A model generated the notes under the pieces. It saw nothing but the letters and a program-made list of their open reading frames with translations. It did not search any database and was not told the origin of the DNA. A program made the position numbers and the translations under genes. A stretch of 64,000 nt of DNA from Ruminococcus sp. XPD3002. GTDB lineage: Bacteria; Bacillota; Clostridia; Oscillospirales; Ruminococcaceae. Each line of letters opens with the position of its first letter. Within the stretch, counting starts at the first letter, position 1. Below, one piece after another: positions 1 to 9,454 of the stretch. Where the stretch lies: positions 162,367 through 226,366 of the forward strand of contig FPJT01000001.1 of assembly GCA_900119535.1 (NCBI GenBank), read 5' to 3'.

Positions 1-1041
1 TGCATATTCGATGAGGATAATACTCCCGAAAGCCGTGAATTTACAAGCTATCTTGCTGAGAAGTACACTATCAAGGAACTGAAAAACGACGACGAAGTTA
101 TAATGGATTCCCTTTTCTATATTGCAGTTGACCGTGTAATAAACATAAACGAAGGATTTGCGGACCGCCTTGCAAAGGGTGAGACTGACGGCATCATCGA
201 TTCAAGGCATATGCACGAGAGCTATAATACCATGCTTCTCGAACAGGACATAAACAGCTACTTCTCGTCTGTTTCAGCTTTTATTGCAGGCGGCGAGGAC
301 GCTCTCAGTGCATCTCAGAGCGCAAAAGAGGCTCTTCTGGAGGATGCGGATGTGAACGTTATCAGCTTCACAGGCGATGAAAATGAAGACTATCCACACG
401 GTTTTGCAAGCTATTACCGCTATATGGCATACATCCTTATCGCAGCAGTTGTCGGTACTCTCTGCCCCGTACTCATGGCAATGAACAGAAAAGAACTTCG
501 TTTCCGTACAAATTGTTCAAGCCTTGATTCATCCTCATACACAAAGCAGGTTCTTCTCGGCAGTGCAGTATTCGTTATCGGTGTATGGCTCGTATTCGTC
601 ATTGCAGGAATGATACTCTATGGAGGCGTATACAATGGCAGGGCGTGGCTTGCGGTCCTTAACAGCTTTATCTACGCTATGGTCGCAGGTTCGATAACAG
701 TATTCCTTTCAACGTTCGTAAGCAACATGGATATAGTCAATTTCATAAATCAGGTTATAAGCCTTGGAATGAGCTTTATGTGCGGAGTGTTTGTGGAGCA
801 GGAGCTTCTTGGAGCAGGAGTTATCGCAGCAGCACGTTTCATGCCTGCATTCTGGTACATCAAAGCTAATATGATGCTGGACGGCACAGAGGTTTTCAAC
901 AGCACGAAATTAGCGCAGTATTTACTTATAGAAGCTTCATTTGCAGTGGTTATGGCACTTCTTACGATAGTTATGAGCAAGGCGCGTTATAACAGTACAG
1001 CATTACAGAAAAAAGCGGCAGTTGCAGCAGTTAAAGGCTGA
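1..1041 (+). CDS. ABC-2 type transporter permease, 5' end cut by window
   Basis: The reading frame is open from the first base, so the gene starts upstream of the window and only the last 346 codons are seen. A soluble extracytoplasmic stretch of about 135 residues is followed by about six hydrophobic segments (roughly bases 420-490, 540-630, 640-720, 740-800, 840-890 and 910-985). A long outer loop followed by a block of membrane helices is typical of ABC-2 permeases of the YhgE/NatB kind, which move drugs, ions or peptides with a separate ATPase. The ATPase would be upstream and is not visible, so the substrate is unknown. The gene ends with a hairpin terminator shared with the convergent neighbour. 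Confidence 0.7.
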   Translation, partial: CIFDEDNTPESREFTSYLAEKYTIKELKNDDEVIMDSLFYIAVDRVININEGFADRLAKGETDGIIDSRHMHESYNTMLLEQDINSYFSSVSAFIAGGEDALSASQSAKEALLEDADVNVISFTGDENEDYPHGFASYYRYMAYILIAAVVGTLCPVLMAMNRKELRFRTNCSSLDSSSYTKQVLLGSAVFVIGVWLVFVIAGMILYGGVYNGRAWLAVLNSFIYAMVAGSITVFLSTFVSNMDIVNFINQVISLGMSFMCGVFVEQELLGAGVIAAARFMPAFWYIKANMMLDGTEVFNSTKLAQYLLIEASFAVVMALLTIVMSKARYNSTALQKKAAVAAVKG

Positions 1042-1081
1042 ACGCACCTGTCGTTATAGGATGATAATTGAAAATTCGGAA

Positions 1082-1119
1082 AAAACAGGGTATCTTTCAG
1101 ATGAAAGGTACCCTGTTTT
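1082..1119. terminator. bidirectional intrinsic terminator
   Basis: An almost perfect 18-bp inverted repeat (left arm 1082-1099, right arm 1102-1119) lies between two convergent genes. A-rich and T-rich flanks on both sides let it act for the permease on plus and the EAL gene on minus. Confidence 0.8.
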
Positions 1120-1153
1120 CGTTACGTATTTTTTTGCGGTAAGCTTATATCGC

Positions 1154-3463
1154 TTATATATTTACCGTGTTTATGGACTTGTTAAGGTAGTTTGCAGCAA
1201 AGTCATTGAAGGTAGTTGGCTTCGAGAAATAGTATCCCTGGTAGACATCGCATCCGCATGCTGAAAGAAACTCTACCTGATCAGGGTGCTCGACGCCTTC
1301 TGTAATGACCTTCATATCGAGTGATTTTGCAAGATCAATGATAGTTCTGAGGATAGTACGTCCGCGTTCGGGATTATTGGTCTTCTGCAGGAAGCCCATG
1401 TCTATTTTCAGAACATCTGCATTGATATCCTTCAGTGAATTGAGGGATGATGTACCGCTTCCGAAGTCGTCTATTTCGACGATGAAGCCGAAGTTACGCA
1501 GCTTATTAACGAGTGGAAGCTGCTTTTCTGGAGAGCTCATTATAGCTGTCTCGGTTATCTCCAGGTGGAGGGAATGCGGATCAAGTCTGTATTTACTGAT
1601 GAGAGAGGTAAATATCTCGTAAACATCAAGCAGGAAGAAGTCTTTTTTGGAGATATTTACTGATATATAGGTGTTTTTTACGCCATGATCGTTCAGGTAT
1701 CTGAGGTAGATGCAAGCCTGTTCCCAGACATACTGATCCATTTTGCTTATCAGACCTGTTTTTTCAAATATCTTTATGAATGCCGAGGGAGGTATCTGAC
1801 CTTCACGGGGATGTATCCATCTGACGAGAGCTTCTCCGCCGTAAATTACCCCGTCGGAGCAGACCTGCGGCTGTATATATACCTGAAATTCGCCCTTTGC
1901 AATAGCGCTGTCGAATTCACTTATCACCATCTGCTCGCGGATAGTATTTGCACGGAGAGAATCGTCGAAATACGCCACTGAATTGCGATAGTTGTCCTTG
2001 ATCCTGCGGATAGCGAGGTTAGCTCTGTCCACCATGACTGATACTCTAAGGTCTCTGTCCCTGACTTTATAGACTCCGATATGGACGAAGACCTTGAAAG
2101 AACTGTTGTTCAGGAATGAAGATAAAGCCTCGAATCTTGAAAGTATCTCAGCCTCGCTGAATTCATTTTCCGGTATACAGATAGCGAATCTGTCCCCTGA
2201 AAGCCGTCCGTAGCAGGCGTTGCTTCCTGCTGCTTTTTCTACTGTTGCAGCGATCTGTTTCAGGAGTGCGTCGCCCTTTTCAACGCCGAAGATATCATTG
2301 ATTATCTTGAAGTTCTTGATATCGGTCGTTATGATGCAGTAATCGGTATCGGGATTTTCCGAGATGCGTTCCTTTGCGGATTCAAAGAAATGATCCTTGT
2401 TATAGATGCCTGTAAGTGCATCGTGTGTTGCACGGAACTGTTCGATTGAAAAGCGCTGGAATTCGTCGGTCATATCGCGTATAAGGAAGAAGCTTCCGAG
2501 GTATTTCATCTGTGAATCGAAAATGCGCTGGAACTCTATCTCGTAATGATGTTCAACGCCTTCGATTCGGCGTACAGATTCCCATTCGTGGTAGTCATAG
2601 GAGCCTTTCAGCTGTTCGCCGAGCCATTTATTTACCTGTGTTTCGATGTTGTTCTTGTCTGTAACGGCATCGCAGTAAAGCATTGCAGGCTTATTGTAGT
2701 GGATACATCTGCCGTCGATATCGATACAGATGATACCGTCCTTCATATTGGCGACTGTAAAATACAGGAGTCTGTCCATAAGTCCGCGTGGGATATAAAC
2801 TATTGAGAAATAGAGTATAACATAGGATAGGAGCGCATAGCAGATGAGCGAATAGTCGAAATTGAGAGAAGCACGTCTGTAAATGCAGTGGATCACTATA
2901 GTTATGCAGAGGGTTATGAGTATACTTGCGTATTTTACCTTATAGATCTTCGGAGAACGTGAGATCTTCTTAAGAAGGTCTATGATTATGATAAGGAGCG
3001 AACCATATACAATGAGTATATGGAATTTTCCTAAGATGCCCCGTTCCTTTATTATATTGAAAGAAAGGCCGAGTCCGTCGTGTATGGTACTGAGTTCAAA
3101 CTCGGTATCCGTAAAAATATTGGCAATAAGGAATATACCGTCTATCACAGCGGCGATACTGAGTATAGAGGCTTCTTTTCTCAGATTCTTCGGCATTCCC
3201 GTATAACGCTTTATAAATACCATAAGGGATATCAGCGTTACATCGATGAAGAAGAAATATGCACCGCTTATGATAAGCGCGACAGTTTCGTTCTTGATAA
3301 AAATAGCTGTAGCATAGCATGCCACAGCTGCGGCACTTGCAATCGTTACGCGCCTTACGGGGTGTGCTATGACAATATCATAGGACCGCCGCAGGCTGAA
3401 ATAGCAGCCGAACAGGATAAGACCTGCCGTAAAATACAGACAGATAATAAAAAACAATATCAT
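1154..3463 (-). CDS. membrane GGDEF-EAL protein, probable c-di-GMP phosphodiesterase
   Basis: This 769-residue protein has about seven membrane segments in residues 1-230 (like the 7TM input domain of some histidine kinases), a PAS-like region (about 232-335), a GGDEF domain (about 340-500) and an EAL domain (about 512-760). The GGDEF signature reads SGDRF at 422-426, so the cyclase is probably inactive and may only bind GTP. The EAL domain keeps EALVRW (Glu544), ITET, DDFGSG, LKID and TEGVE, the residues expected of an active phosphodiesterase that opens c-di-GMP to pGpG. The gene is divergent from a diguanylate cyclase at 3870. It has its own consensus-like promoter at 3586-3614. Confidence 0.88.
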   Translation of the reverse strand: MILFFIICLYFTAGLILFGCYFSLRRSYDIVIAHPVRRVTIASAAAVACYATAIFIKNETVALIISGAYFFFIDVTLISLMVFIKRYTGMPKNLRKEASILSIAAVIDGIFLIANIFTDTEFELSTIHDGLGLSFNIIKERGILGKFHILIVYGSLLIIIIDLLKKISRSPKIYKVKYASILITLCITIVIHCIYRRASLNFDYSLICYALLSYVILYFSIVYIPRGLMDRLLYFTVANMKDGIICIDIDGRCIHYNKPAMLYCDAVTDKNNIETQVNKWLGEQLKGSYDYHEWESVRRIEGVEHHYEIEFQRIFDSQMKYLGSFFLIRDMTDEFQRFSIEQFRATHDALTGIYNKDHFFESAKERISENPDTDYCIITTDIKNFKIINDIFGVEKGDALLKQIAATVEKAAGSNACYGRLSGDRFAICIPENEFSEAEILSRFEALSSFLNNSSFKVFVHIGVYKVRDRDLRVSVMVDRANLAIRRIKDNYRNSVAYFDDSLRANTIREQMVISEFDSAIAKGEFQVYIQPQVCSDGVIYGGEALVRWIHPREGQIPPSAFIKIFEKTGLISKMDQYVWEQACIYLRYLNDHGVKNTYISVNISKKDFFLLDVYEIFTSLISKYRLDPHSLHLEITETAIMSSPEKQLPLVNKLRNFGFIVEIDDFGSGTSSLNSLKDINADVLKIDMGFLQKTNNPERGRTILRTIIDLAKSLDMKVITEGVEHPDQVEFLSACGCDVYQGYYFSKPTTFNDFAANYLNKSINTVNI

Positions 3464-3585
3464 ATTCCATCACCCTTTAAATACCTCTTAGAAAAGTCCA
3501 TGTGAGCTTTAATATTAAGAGGCCGTCATATCACCATAGCCGTCACTCATCCGACGGTATCATTCTATCTGAATTATACAATTTC

Positions 3586-3614
3586 ATTTTAGCATACGTG
3601 AAAAAGGTTGTCAA
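3586..3614 (-). promoter_or_regulatory. sigma-A type promoter for the EAL gene
   Basis: Read on minus: -35 TTGACA (3609-3614), 17 bp, -10 TAAAAT (3586-3591), with an extended -10 TGC just before it. The leader to the ATG at 3463 is about 115 nt and holds a small CCGTC/GACGG hairpin. Confidence 0.8.
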
Positions 3615-3715
3615 TCATATGTAATGTGTTTTTTAAAAAATAAATATTATAACTTGCTATTTAAAACGTATGGTATAAAAATGGGGCGATATTACTAAAA
3701 AATTTTGTATGCTAA

Positions 3716-3744
3716 TTGACAAATAGTGATAATTGTAGTAAAAT
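3716..3744 (+). promoter_or_regulatory. sigma-A type promoter for the diguanylate cyclase operon
   Basis: -35 TTGACA (3716-3721), 17 bp, -10 TAAAAT (3739-3744): the same two hexamers and spacer as the divergent promoter, with about 100 bp between the two -35 boxes. The leader to 3870 is about 115 nt and can fold weakly (for example the self-complementary GATGCGCATC near 3819). Confidence 0.8.
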
Positions 3745-3869
3745 TATATTAGGATTATTATACTGCATATAGTATTGATCCGCGTCTGTTTCACGTACTT
3801 ATCGTGCGTGATGCGCATCAGGACACAGCGCAATAAAAGGATGAAAGAAACTTTTTAATGGAGCAGAAT

Positions 3870-5156
3870 ATGCGTAGATCTATAAGAAACAATGTAAGCA
3901 TGATAACTACAGTTGTTATGACCGCTTTCGTTATCTTTGGGTTTATACTTACTTATGTCTGCGTGAACAGGCTTGATTACAGGGATCAGAAACAATTAGC
4001 CGAAGCGTCTCTTGAATTTGCAGCTATAACTATCGATGCTGATAAGGCGAGAGAGTGCCTTTCAACAAGGATGCCCGATTCAGAGTATCTTGATACTCTG
4101 GAAAAGCTTAAGGTTTACCGCAATGATAACAGTGAATGGCTCAAAAGGATATCACTTGTAAGCTTCAACAGTACCAACGGAAGCTATATCTATGATACCG
4201 AAGGCAGCGGACTCGGAACTAAACTGGAGTTTGACAGATATAAATCATCGGTGAAAGCCGAACTTATAAACGGAAGAAAAACATGGACCTCAAAACTCAA
4301 CGGGGCATACTATGCGTTTCGTCCCGTAAGAACGCTTGATGATGTTCTTGCGGGATATATAATCATAGAGATGGATACAGGCCATTCAAAGAATTACTTT
4401 GCAGCGATCGCATCGGTCTATGCCCTTGTGATGCTGGGAGGCCTTGCTTTTGCTGCCCTTCTGAAAAAATATATGTACAGCACTATATTCCATCCCATAG
4501 AGCAGATAACGGAAATGGCAGAGATCTTTTCTTCGTCCTCAGAACGAGAGGTGCCTGCGGATAAGGCGGATTTCATCAATTCCGATAATGAGGACGAGAT
4601 AAGCGACCTCGGACGAGCTGTAGGCAAGATGTTCATGGATATAAACAGCGGTGAGGAAAGCCTTTCAAAGGCGATATATGACGCTAACCATGACGGTATG
4701 ACTCAGCTTTTCAATAAGCGCTGCTATAATTCTATGGAGGGACTTTTCAGGAACAGCTCTGCTGTCTGTATCATCTATTTCGACGTAAATAATCTTAAGC
4801 TTATGAATGATACCCTCGGCCACGAACGGGGCGATATGGTAATAAAGAATGCCGCTGACTACATCAGGAAGTTCATCGGCGAAAATGACTATTGCTTCAG
4901 AATGGGCGGAGACGAATTCATGATGGTGATGACGGAATGCACCTACAGATCGATCGACCGTGTGATCGAATGTGTTGAAGAAGACTCTCCGTACATTCTT
5001 AACAGAAGTTCGGATTCTGTTAAGTGTGCGCTTTCTTACGGCTATGCCTATTCAAAGGCGCCTTATAATTACGATGCGCTTATGACCGAAGCCGAGGAAA
5101 ACATGTATGCCAAGAAATCAGAGCTCAAATCACTGCTCAATATGCCTGAAAGGTAA
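3870..5156 (+). CDS. membrane diguanylate cyclase (GGDEF)
   Basis: Makes c-di-GMP from two GTP. A membrane helix (about residues 10-33) leads to an extracytoplasmic sensor region of about 140 residues, a second helix (about 180-200), a HAMP-like linker and a GGDEF domain with intact signature GGDEF (about 346-350) and the preceding DVNNLKLMNDTLGHERGD. The residues where an RxxD inhibitory site would sit read GEND, so product feedback at that site is not expected. Start: GGAG at 3860-3863 sits 6 nt before the ATG at 3870; the ATG at 3858 has no good ribosome site. It is first in an operon with a degenerate sensor and a solute-binding lipoprotein. Confidence 0.88.
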   Translation: MRRSIRNNVSMITTVVMTAFVIFGFILTYVCVNRLDYRDQKQLAEASLEFAAITIDADKARECLSTRMPDSEYLDTLEKLKVYRNDNSEWLKRISLVSFNSTNGSYIYDTEGSGLGTKLEFDRYKSSVKAELINGRKTWTSKLNGAYYAFRPVRTLDDVLAGYIIIEMDTGHSKNYFAAIASVYALVMLGGLAFAALLKKYMYSTIFHPIEQITEMAEIFSSSSEREVPADKADFINSDNEDEISDLGRAVGKMFMDINSGEESLSKAIYDANHDGMTQLFNKRCYNSMEGLFRNSSAVCIIYFDVNNLKLMNDTLGHERGDMVIKNAADYIRKFIGENDYCFRMGGDEFMMVMTECTYRSIDRVIECVEEDSPYILNRSSDSVKCALSYGYAYSKAPYNYDALMTEAEENMYAKKSELKSLLNMPER

Positions 5157-5169
5157 CGGAGGTATCGTT

Positions 5170-6771
5170 TTGTTCGACAAATTAATATGGAAAAACGGAG
5201 CTGCTGTCCTTTCGGATGTCAAGCTGAGGACAAAGATCCGTATCATCAATATCATATCGGTGGTAGCTGCGCTTGTGATGGCGGCTGCACTGATAATCAG
5301 CATGTTCGCTGTCAGCAGCAGAAACGAGAAATCTATGGAAAAAACAGCTATTTCAGTTGCGGACGAACTGCTTAAAATGGAACTTGACAATGCTGTATCC
5401 ATAGCAAGAAACATCTATGCAGACAGCACTATGTATGATTTCTTTGATACAGAATATACGTCTTCTTCAAAGTATTATGAAGCGTATTATCAGTTTCAGA
5501 ACAATAATCCGCTTACAAAGGCGGAGCTCAATACTATCAAGAGCTATACCGTTTATACCGAGAATCCCACTATCCTCACAGGAGGAATAATAGATACTAT
5601 CGACAGCATAAAACGAAGCGAATGGTTCCAGAAGTATAAGAAGTATGACAAGGCTATGCTTGTTTACTGCGATCCCGAAACAGGTATCATATCGCTTGTA
5701 CGTAAAATGGATTTCAACCGCATGACTCACGGTGACTGCTATCTTAAAATAGATATCAATACCGAACTGCTGAAAAAAGCCTGCGATTCCCTTGATTTCG
5801 ACGGCGGTATACATATTTTCAGCGGAGGTACGATGATCTACAGCAACAGCAGTGAGGAACTGAGCGAGATCAGCATAGATCAGGGATACGAGTGCCTTAC
5901 AAGGAACTATTATTCCGCCGACTTTGAGTACTATGCCAATGTTGAAGGCTATTCCATCGGCAGTATCCTCATGGAAAACCTGCCGTATTTCATAGTTTTC
6001 CTGCTTCTCATACTTGCTGTGCTTGTTCTCGGACAGCTTTTCGCTCATGATATAGCAAAGCGTACAGAGAAGTGCAGGGAGATGTTTGAGCATGAGGGAA
6101 ATCTTTCTGCGCTTGCAAAAGGTGATATCGGTGCGGATGAGATAGGTCAGATGGCGGATATATGTGTTGAGCTGTCGGAAAGGCTTACCCTGCGAAGCAG
6201 TGAATATCAGCAGAAAAATGAGGATATACGTGCAAAGGATCACGATTATAACGACCTGTTCGGCACTGCTATGCGCCTTGATGCCGAACTCAATGTACGT
6301 GAACTCTTTCCTTCACTGGTCAAGGAGAGTTATTCCGAAATGGTGCCTCTTTCGGCAGAAGCTGAAATGGTAAAGCGTGTGGGCGAGGCTCATCCGAAGG
6401 CAAAGGTCTATGTATCGGAGGATACCAATAATAAAAAGGCTGTTCCTGCATACTGCCTTATGCTCATTGCGAACAATCTCCTCGGATATGAGGGAAATCC
6501 TTCACTTAACCTTGAATGTACGGGCAACAGAGTCATACTTCGTTATGATAACGATGTAAAGCCTGCTGCCACACGTATACTAAAGCTCAATGCTATATTT
6601 GAGGACGCTGATATCAGTCAGGAGTATTCATTCAACCACAGAAACGTCTATAACCCCTATCTCCGCCTTAAGCATTCCTTCGGAAATAATGCCGAGATAG
6701 AGATAGACGCCAAAACGGGTTTCAAGCTCGTTCTGACTATAATAGTTAATATGGAAATGAGGAATGACTGA
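5170..6771 (+). CDS. membrane sensor protein, degenerate YesM-like histidine kinase
   Basis: About 533 residues: a short N-terminus, a membrane helix (about 25-48), an extracytoplasmic domain of about 220 residues, a second helix (about 272-295), a HAMP-like segment and a cytoplasmic region. The tail has a stretch AYCLMLIANNLLGYEG that resembles the N-box region of YesM-type kinases, but the glycine-rich ATP boxes and a clear phospho-histidine region are missing, so catalysis looks lost. I infer a role as receptor or adaptor. Start: TTG at 5170 has GGAGG 7 nt upstream (5158-5162), 14 nt after the cyclase stop. The stop overlaps the next gene by one base, implying translational coupling. Confidence 0.6.
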   Translation: MFDKLIWKNGAAVLSDVKLRTKIRIINIISVVAALVMAAALIISMFAVSSRNEKSMEKTAISVADELLKMELDNAVSIARNIYADSTMYDFFDTEYTSSSKYYEAYYQFQNNNPLTKAELNTIKSYTVYTENPTILTGGIIDTIDSIKRSEWFQKYKKYDKAMLVYCDPETGIISLVRKMDFNRMTHGDCYLKIDINTELLKKACDSLDFDGGIHIFSGGTMIYSNSSEELSEISIDQGYECLTRNYYSADFEYYANVEGYSIGSILMENLPYFIVFLLLILAVLVLGQLFAHDIAKRTEKCREMFEHEGNLSALAKGDIGADEIGQMADICVELSERLTLRSSEYQQKNEDIRAKDHDYNDLFGTAMRLDAELNVRELFPSLVKESYSEMVPLSAEAEMVKRVGEAHPKAKVYVSEDTNNKKAVPAYCLMLIANNLLGYEGNPSLNLECTGNRVILRYDNDVKPAATRILKLNAIFEDADISQEYSFNHRNVYNPYLRLKHSFGNNAEIEIDAKTGFKLVLTIIVNMEMRND

Positions 6772-8396
6772 TGGATCTGAAAAGAATAGTGTCATTCACT
6801 GCGGCGGCATGTATGCTTCTGGCATCGGCCTCCTGCGGAGAGAAAATAAATGAGCAGAACAATGAAGTGCGTGTATATACGAGCTTTTTTGCCACTACGG
6901 GCAATCCTATTGCGGAGGATAACGATATACAGCAGATAATCGCCGAAAAGATAGGGGCGAAGTGCGAGGAGACATGGCTCAACGAAAAAGAGGACCTTAA
7001 CTCCAAGTTTACGGATCTTATGGTGTCCAACAAATACCCCGATCTTATATATCCCGATTCAGCGAATATGAATAAGCTTATCGATGCGGGCGCTCTCATT
7101 CCTCTTGATAATTACTGGGACGACTACCCGTATCTTAAGAACTTCTTCGATGAAAAGACCTGGGACAGGATAAGGAATAAGGACGGGCATATCTACTATA
7201 TACCGCTTTTCTCGAACGTTTACCTTCAGGACACCAATCCGAACCACACCGATGAGGCGTTCTGGATACAGCTCAAAGTCCTTGAATGGGCAGGCTATCC
7301 CAAGCTGTATACCCTTGATGACTATTTCGGACTTATAGAGGGATATATGGAGGCTCATCCCGAGGATGAAGCAGGTGATCCCTATATAGGTTTCGAGCTT
7401 CTTGCTACTGATACCATGTTTTTCAGCCTTGATAATCCGCCGATGTTCCTTGACGGCTATCCCAATGACGGCTGCTGTATCGTCGATCCAGAAACTCTCA
7501 CTGCAAAGGACTATAATCTCTCTCCCACAGCTGAGAAGTGGTTCAGGAAGCTGAACGATGAGTATTCAAAGGGCGTTATCGATCCGGGATGCTTCATGCA
7601 GAATTCGGAGCAGTATTACGCAAAGATAAAGACAGGCAGAGTTCTCGGACTTGTGGATCAGAAGTGGAATTTTGATTCAGCGTCAAGAGATCTGCCCGTC
7701 GAGAGTACATATATACCTTTCGGCATAGTGGCTGAAAAGGGCATAGAAGAGCATTATCATTCGCGTCAGGCGTTCAACGGCTCGTCGGGAGTTGGCGTAT
7801 CTATCAGCTGTACCGATCCCGAGGGAGCTGTAAAGTTCCTGAACGATATCCTTTCTCCCGAGATAATGAATCTCAGGTTCTGGGGCGTTGAAGGAGTGGA
7901 CTACAGCGTTGACGAAAACGGTGTATTCTACAGGAGCGATGAACAGAAGAAGCTTTTGTCAACACCTGACTACGCATATAATCATAACTGCGTATACGGC
8001 TATCTGCCCTATGCTTTCGGCATGGCGCAGGACGGAATAAATGCCTATTGTCCTGCATATCAGCCTTACGAATACTATAAATCACTCGATCCCGAGATAC
8101 AGAAATGCTTTGATGCTTATGATGCAAACACCTATGTGGAGCTTCTGAATCCTGCACCCGAAAATGAACCCTGGTACCCTATGTGGACGTTTTCAAATGC
8201 AATGGATGATTCAACTCCCGGAGGAAGAGTCATGGCTCAGATAGATGCGCTGAAGCATAAATATCTGCCACAGGTAGTAATGTCTGATGATTTTGAATCG
8301 GAATGGGCGCAATATAAAGAAGAATACGGAAAGATAGACTCACAGGTCTATTTCGATGAACTGACGGAGGAAGTCCGCAGGAGAAGCGGACTGTGA
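6771..8396 (+). CDS. extracellular solute-binding lipoprotein, family 1
   Basis: 541 residues with a lipoprotein signal peptide whose lipobox ends LASASC (Cys at about residue 22), so it is anchored outside the membrane. The rest resembles family 1 sugar-type solute-binding proteins of the LplA kind: a long two-lobed fold rich in aromatic residues. Such proteins normally feed an ABC importer, but no permease or ATPase gene lies nearby. The gene overlaps the degenerate sensor by one base and follows the diguanylate cyclase, so I infer that it presents a ligand to the sensor rather than to a transporter. The ligand is unknown. Confidence 0.75.
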   Translation: MDLKRIVSFTAAACMLLASASCGEKINEQNNEVRVYTSFFATTGNPIAEDNDIQQIIAEKIGAKCEETWLNEKEDLNSKFTDLMVSNKYPDLIYPDSANMNKLIDAGALIPLDNYWDDYPYLKNFFDEKTWDRIRNKDGHIYYIPLFSNVYLQDTNPNHTDEAFWIQLKVLEWAGYPKLYTLDDYFGLIEGYMEAHPEDEAGDPYIGFELLATDTMFFSLDNPPMFLDGYPNDGCCIVDPETLTAKDYNLSPTAEKWFRKLNDEYSKGVIDPGCFMQNSEQYYAKIKTGRVLGLVDQKWNFDSASRDLPVESTYIPFGIVAEKGIEEHYHSRQAFNGSSGVGVSISCTDPEGAVKFLNDILSPEIMNLRFWGVEGVDYSVDENGVFYRSDEQKKLLSTPDYAYNHNCVYGYLPYAFGMAQDGINAYCPAYQPYEYYKSLDPEIQKCFDAYDANTYVELLNPAPENEPWYPMWTFSNAMDDSTPGGRVMAQIDALKHKYLPQVVMSDDFESEWAQYKEEYGKIDSQVYFDELTEEVRRRSGL

Positions 8397-8403
8397 TGAG
8401 GTG

Positions 8404-8437
8404 AAAGGACCGCTGTAATTTGCAGCGGTCCTTTTTT
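8404..8437 (+). terminator. intrinsic terminator of the signalling operon
   Basis: 12-bp perfect stem (8404-8415 with 8423-8434) followed by a T run to 8437. Confidence 0.9.
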
Positions 8438-8476
8438 GCATATCTGAAGATATCTGCACAAATAATCTTCTCCGCA

Positions 8477-8505
8477 TTGACGGCGGAGCTTCGGCGTGGT
8501 ATAAT
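8477..8505 (+). promoter_or_regulatory. sigma-A type promoter for pyridoxal kinase
   Basis: -35 TTGACG (8477-8482), 17 bp, -10 TATAAT (8500-8505), 33 bp before the start codon. Confidence 0.8.
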
Positions 8506-8537
8506 GTGAGTAATATAATTGATAAGGAAGTTAGAAT

Positions 8538-9374
8538 ATGAAAAGAGCAGTAACTATTCAGGATATATCGTGCTTCGGCAAATGCTCGCTTACCGTTGCA
8601 CTGCCGATAATCTCGGCAATGGGCATAGAGACCGCTGTTATACCTACTGCGGTCCTTTCAACTCATACAGGCGGTTTCAGCGGATATACCTTCCGTGACC
8701 TTACGGGAGACATCCCTGCTGTTGCTGAGCACTGGAAGAATCTGGGACTGAAGTTCGATGCGCTTTATACAGGCTATCTGGGCTCTATAGAGCAGGTGAA
8801 TATAGTTTCCGATTTCTTTGATACGTTCGGTACGGACGATAATTTCATCGTTGTGGATCCTGCTATGGCGGACGGCGGCAAGCTGTACGCAGGCTTTACG
8901 GACGATTTCGTAAAGGCAATGGCAGGACTCTGCTCCAAAGCCGACTACATAATACCGAATATCACCGAAGCTTCAATGCTTCTCGGTATACCATATTCCG
9001 AGATACACGATGAGAAAAGCGTAAAGGAGATACTCCGCCGCCTTACTGAGCTGGGATGTCCTACTCCTGTGCTTACGGGAGTGCGCTTTGACGATGTACA
9101 CCACGGCGCAGCTGCCTATGATTCGGAAAGGGACGAGTTCAGCTTCTATTTCCGCGAACACGTAAAGAGGACCATGCACGGTACTGGAGACATTTTCTCC
9201 AGTGTATTCACGGGAGCAGTTACTCTCGGCAAGAGCCTTGAACAGTCCGTGAAAATGGCTGTGGACTATACAGCCGACTGCATACACGCTACGCTTCCCT
9301 ATGCGGATGAGGTGTGGTACGGAAGCTGCTTCGAACTTTGTCTCGATAAGCTGATAAAATACGTTAAGGAATGA
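8538..9374 (+). CDS. pdxK: pyridoxal/pyridoxamine kinase
   Basis: 278 residues of the ribokinase-like pyridoxal kinase family, which phosphorylates vitamin B6 vitamers with ATP to give pyridoxal 5'-phosphate. Visible marks: the N-terminal QDISCFGKCSLTVALPI, the THTGGFSGYTF substrate region and, near residue 215, the HGTGDIFSSVFTG anion-hole and catalytic Asp motif. Length fits PdxK/PdxY. AAGGAAG precedes the ATG. It stands alone between its own promoter and sigG. The PdxK versus PdxY distinction cannot be made from sequence alone. Confidence 0.85.
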   Translation: MKRAVTIQDISCFGKCSLTVALPIISAMGIETAVIPTAVLSTHTGGFSGYTFRDLTGDIPAVAEHWKNLGLKFDALYTGYLGSIEQVNIVSDFFDTFGTDDNFIVVDPAMADGGKLYAGFTDDFVKAMAGLCSKADYIIPNITEASMLLGIPYSEIHDEKSVKEILRRLTELGCPTPVLTGVRFDDVHHGAAAYDSERDEFSFYFREHVKRTMHGTGDIFSSVFTGAVTLGKSLEQSVKMAVDYTADCIHATLPYADEVWYGSCFELCLDKLIKYVKE

Positions 9375-9454
9375 TTTCCATTTATTACCGCTGATTACAT
9401 TTGTTGACTCTGTCCATAATAATACCACAGACAATTTACGGAAGAGGTATTGTT

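Noticed and set aside
3751..3869. c-di-GMP (GEMM) riboswitch before the diguanylate cyclase
   Set aside because: Leader shows small self-complementary stretches only; conserved GEMM sequences were not found on either side of the divergent promoters.
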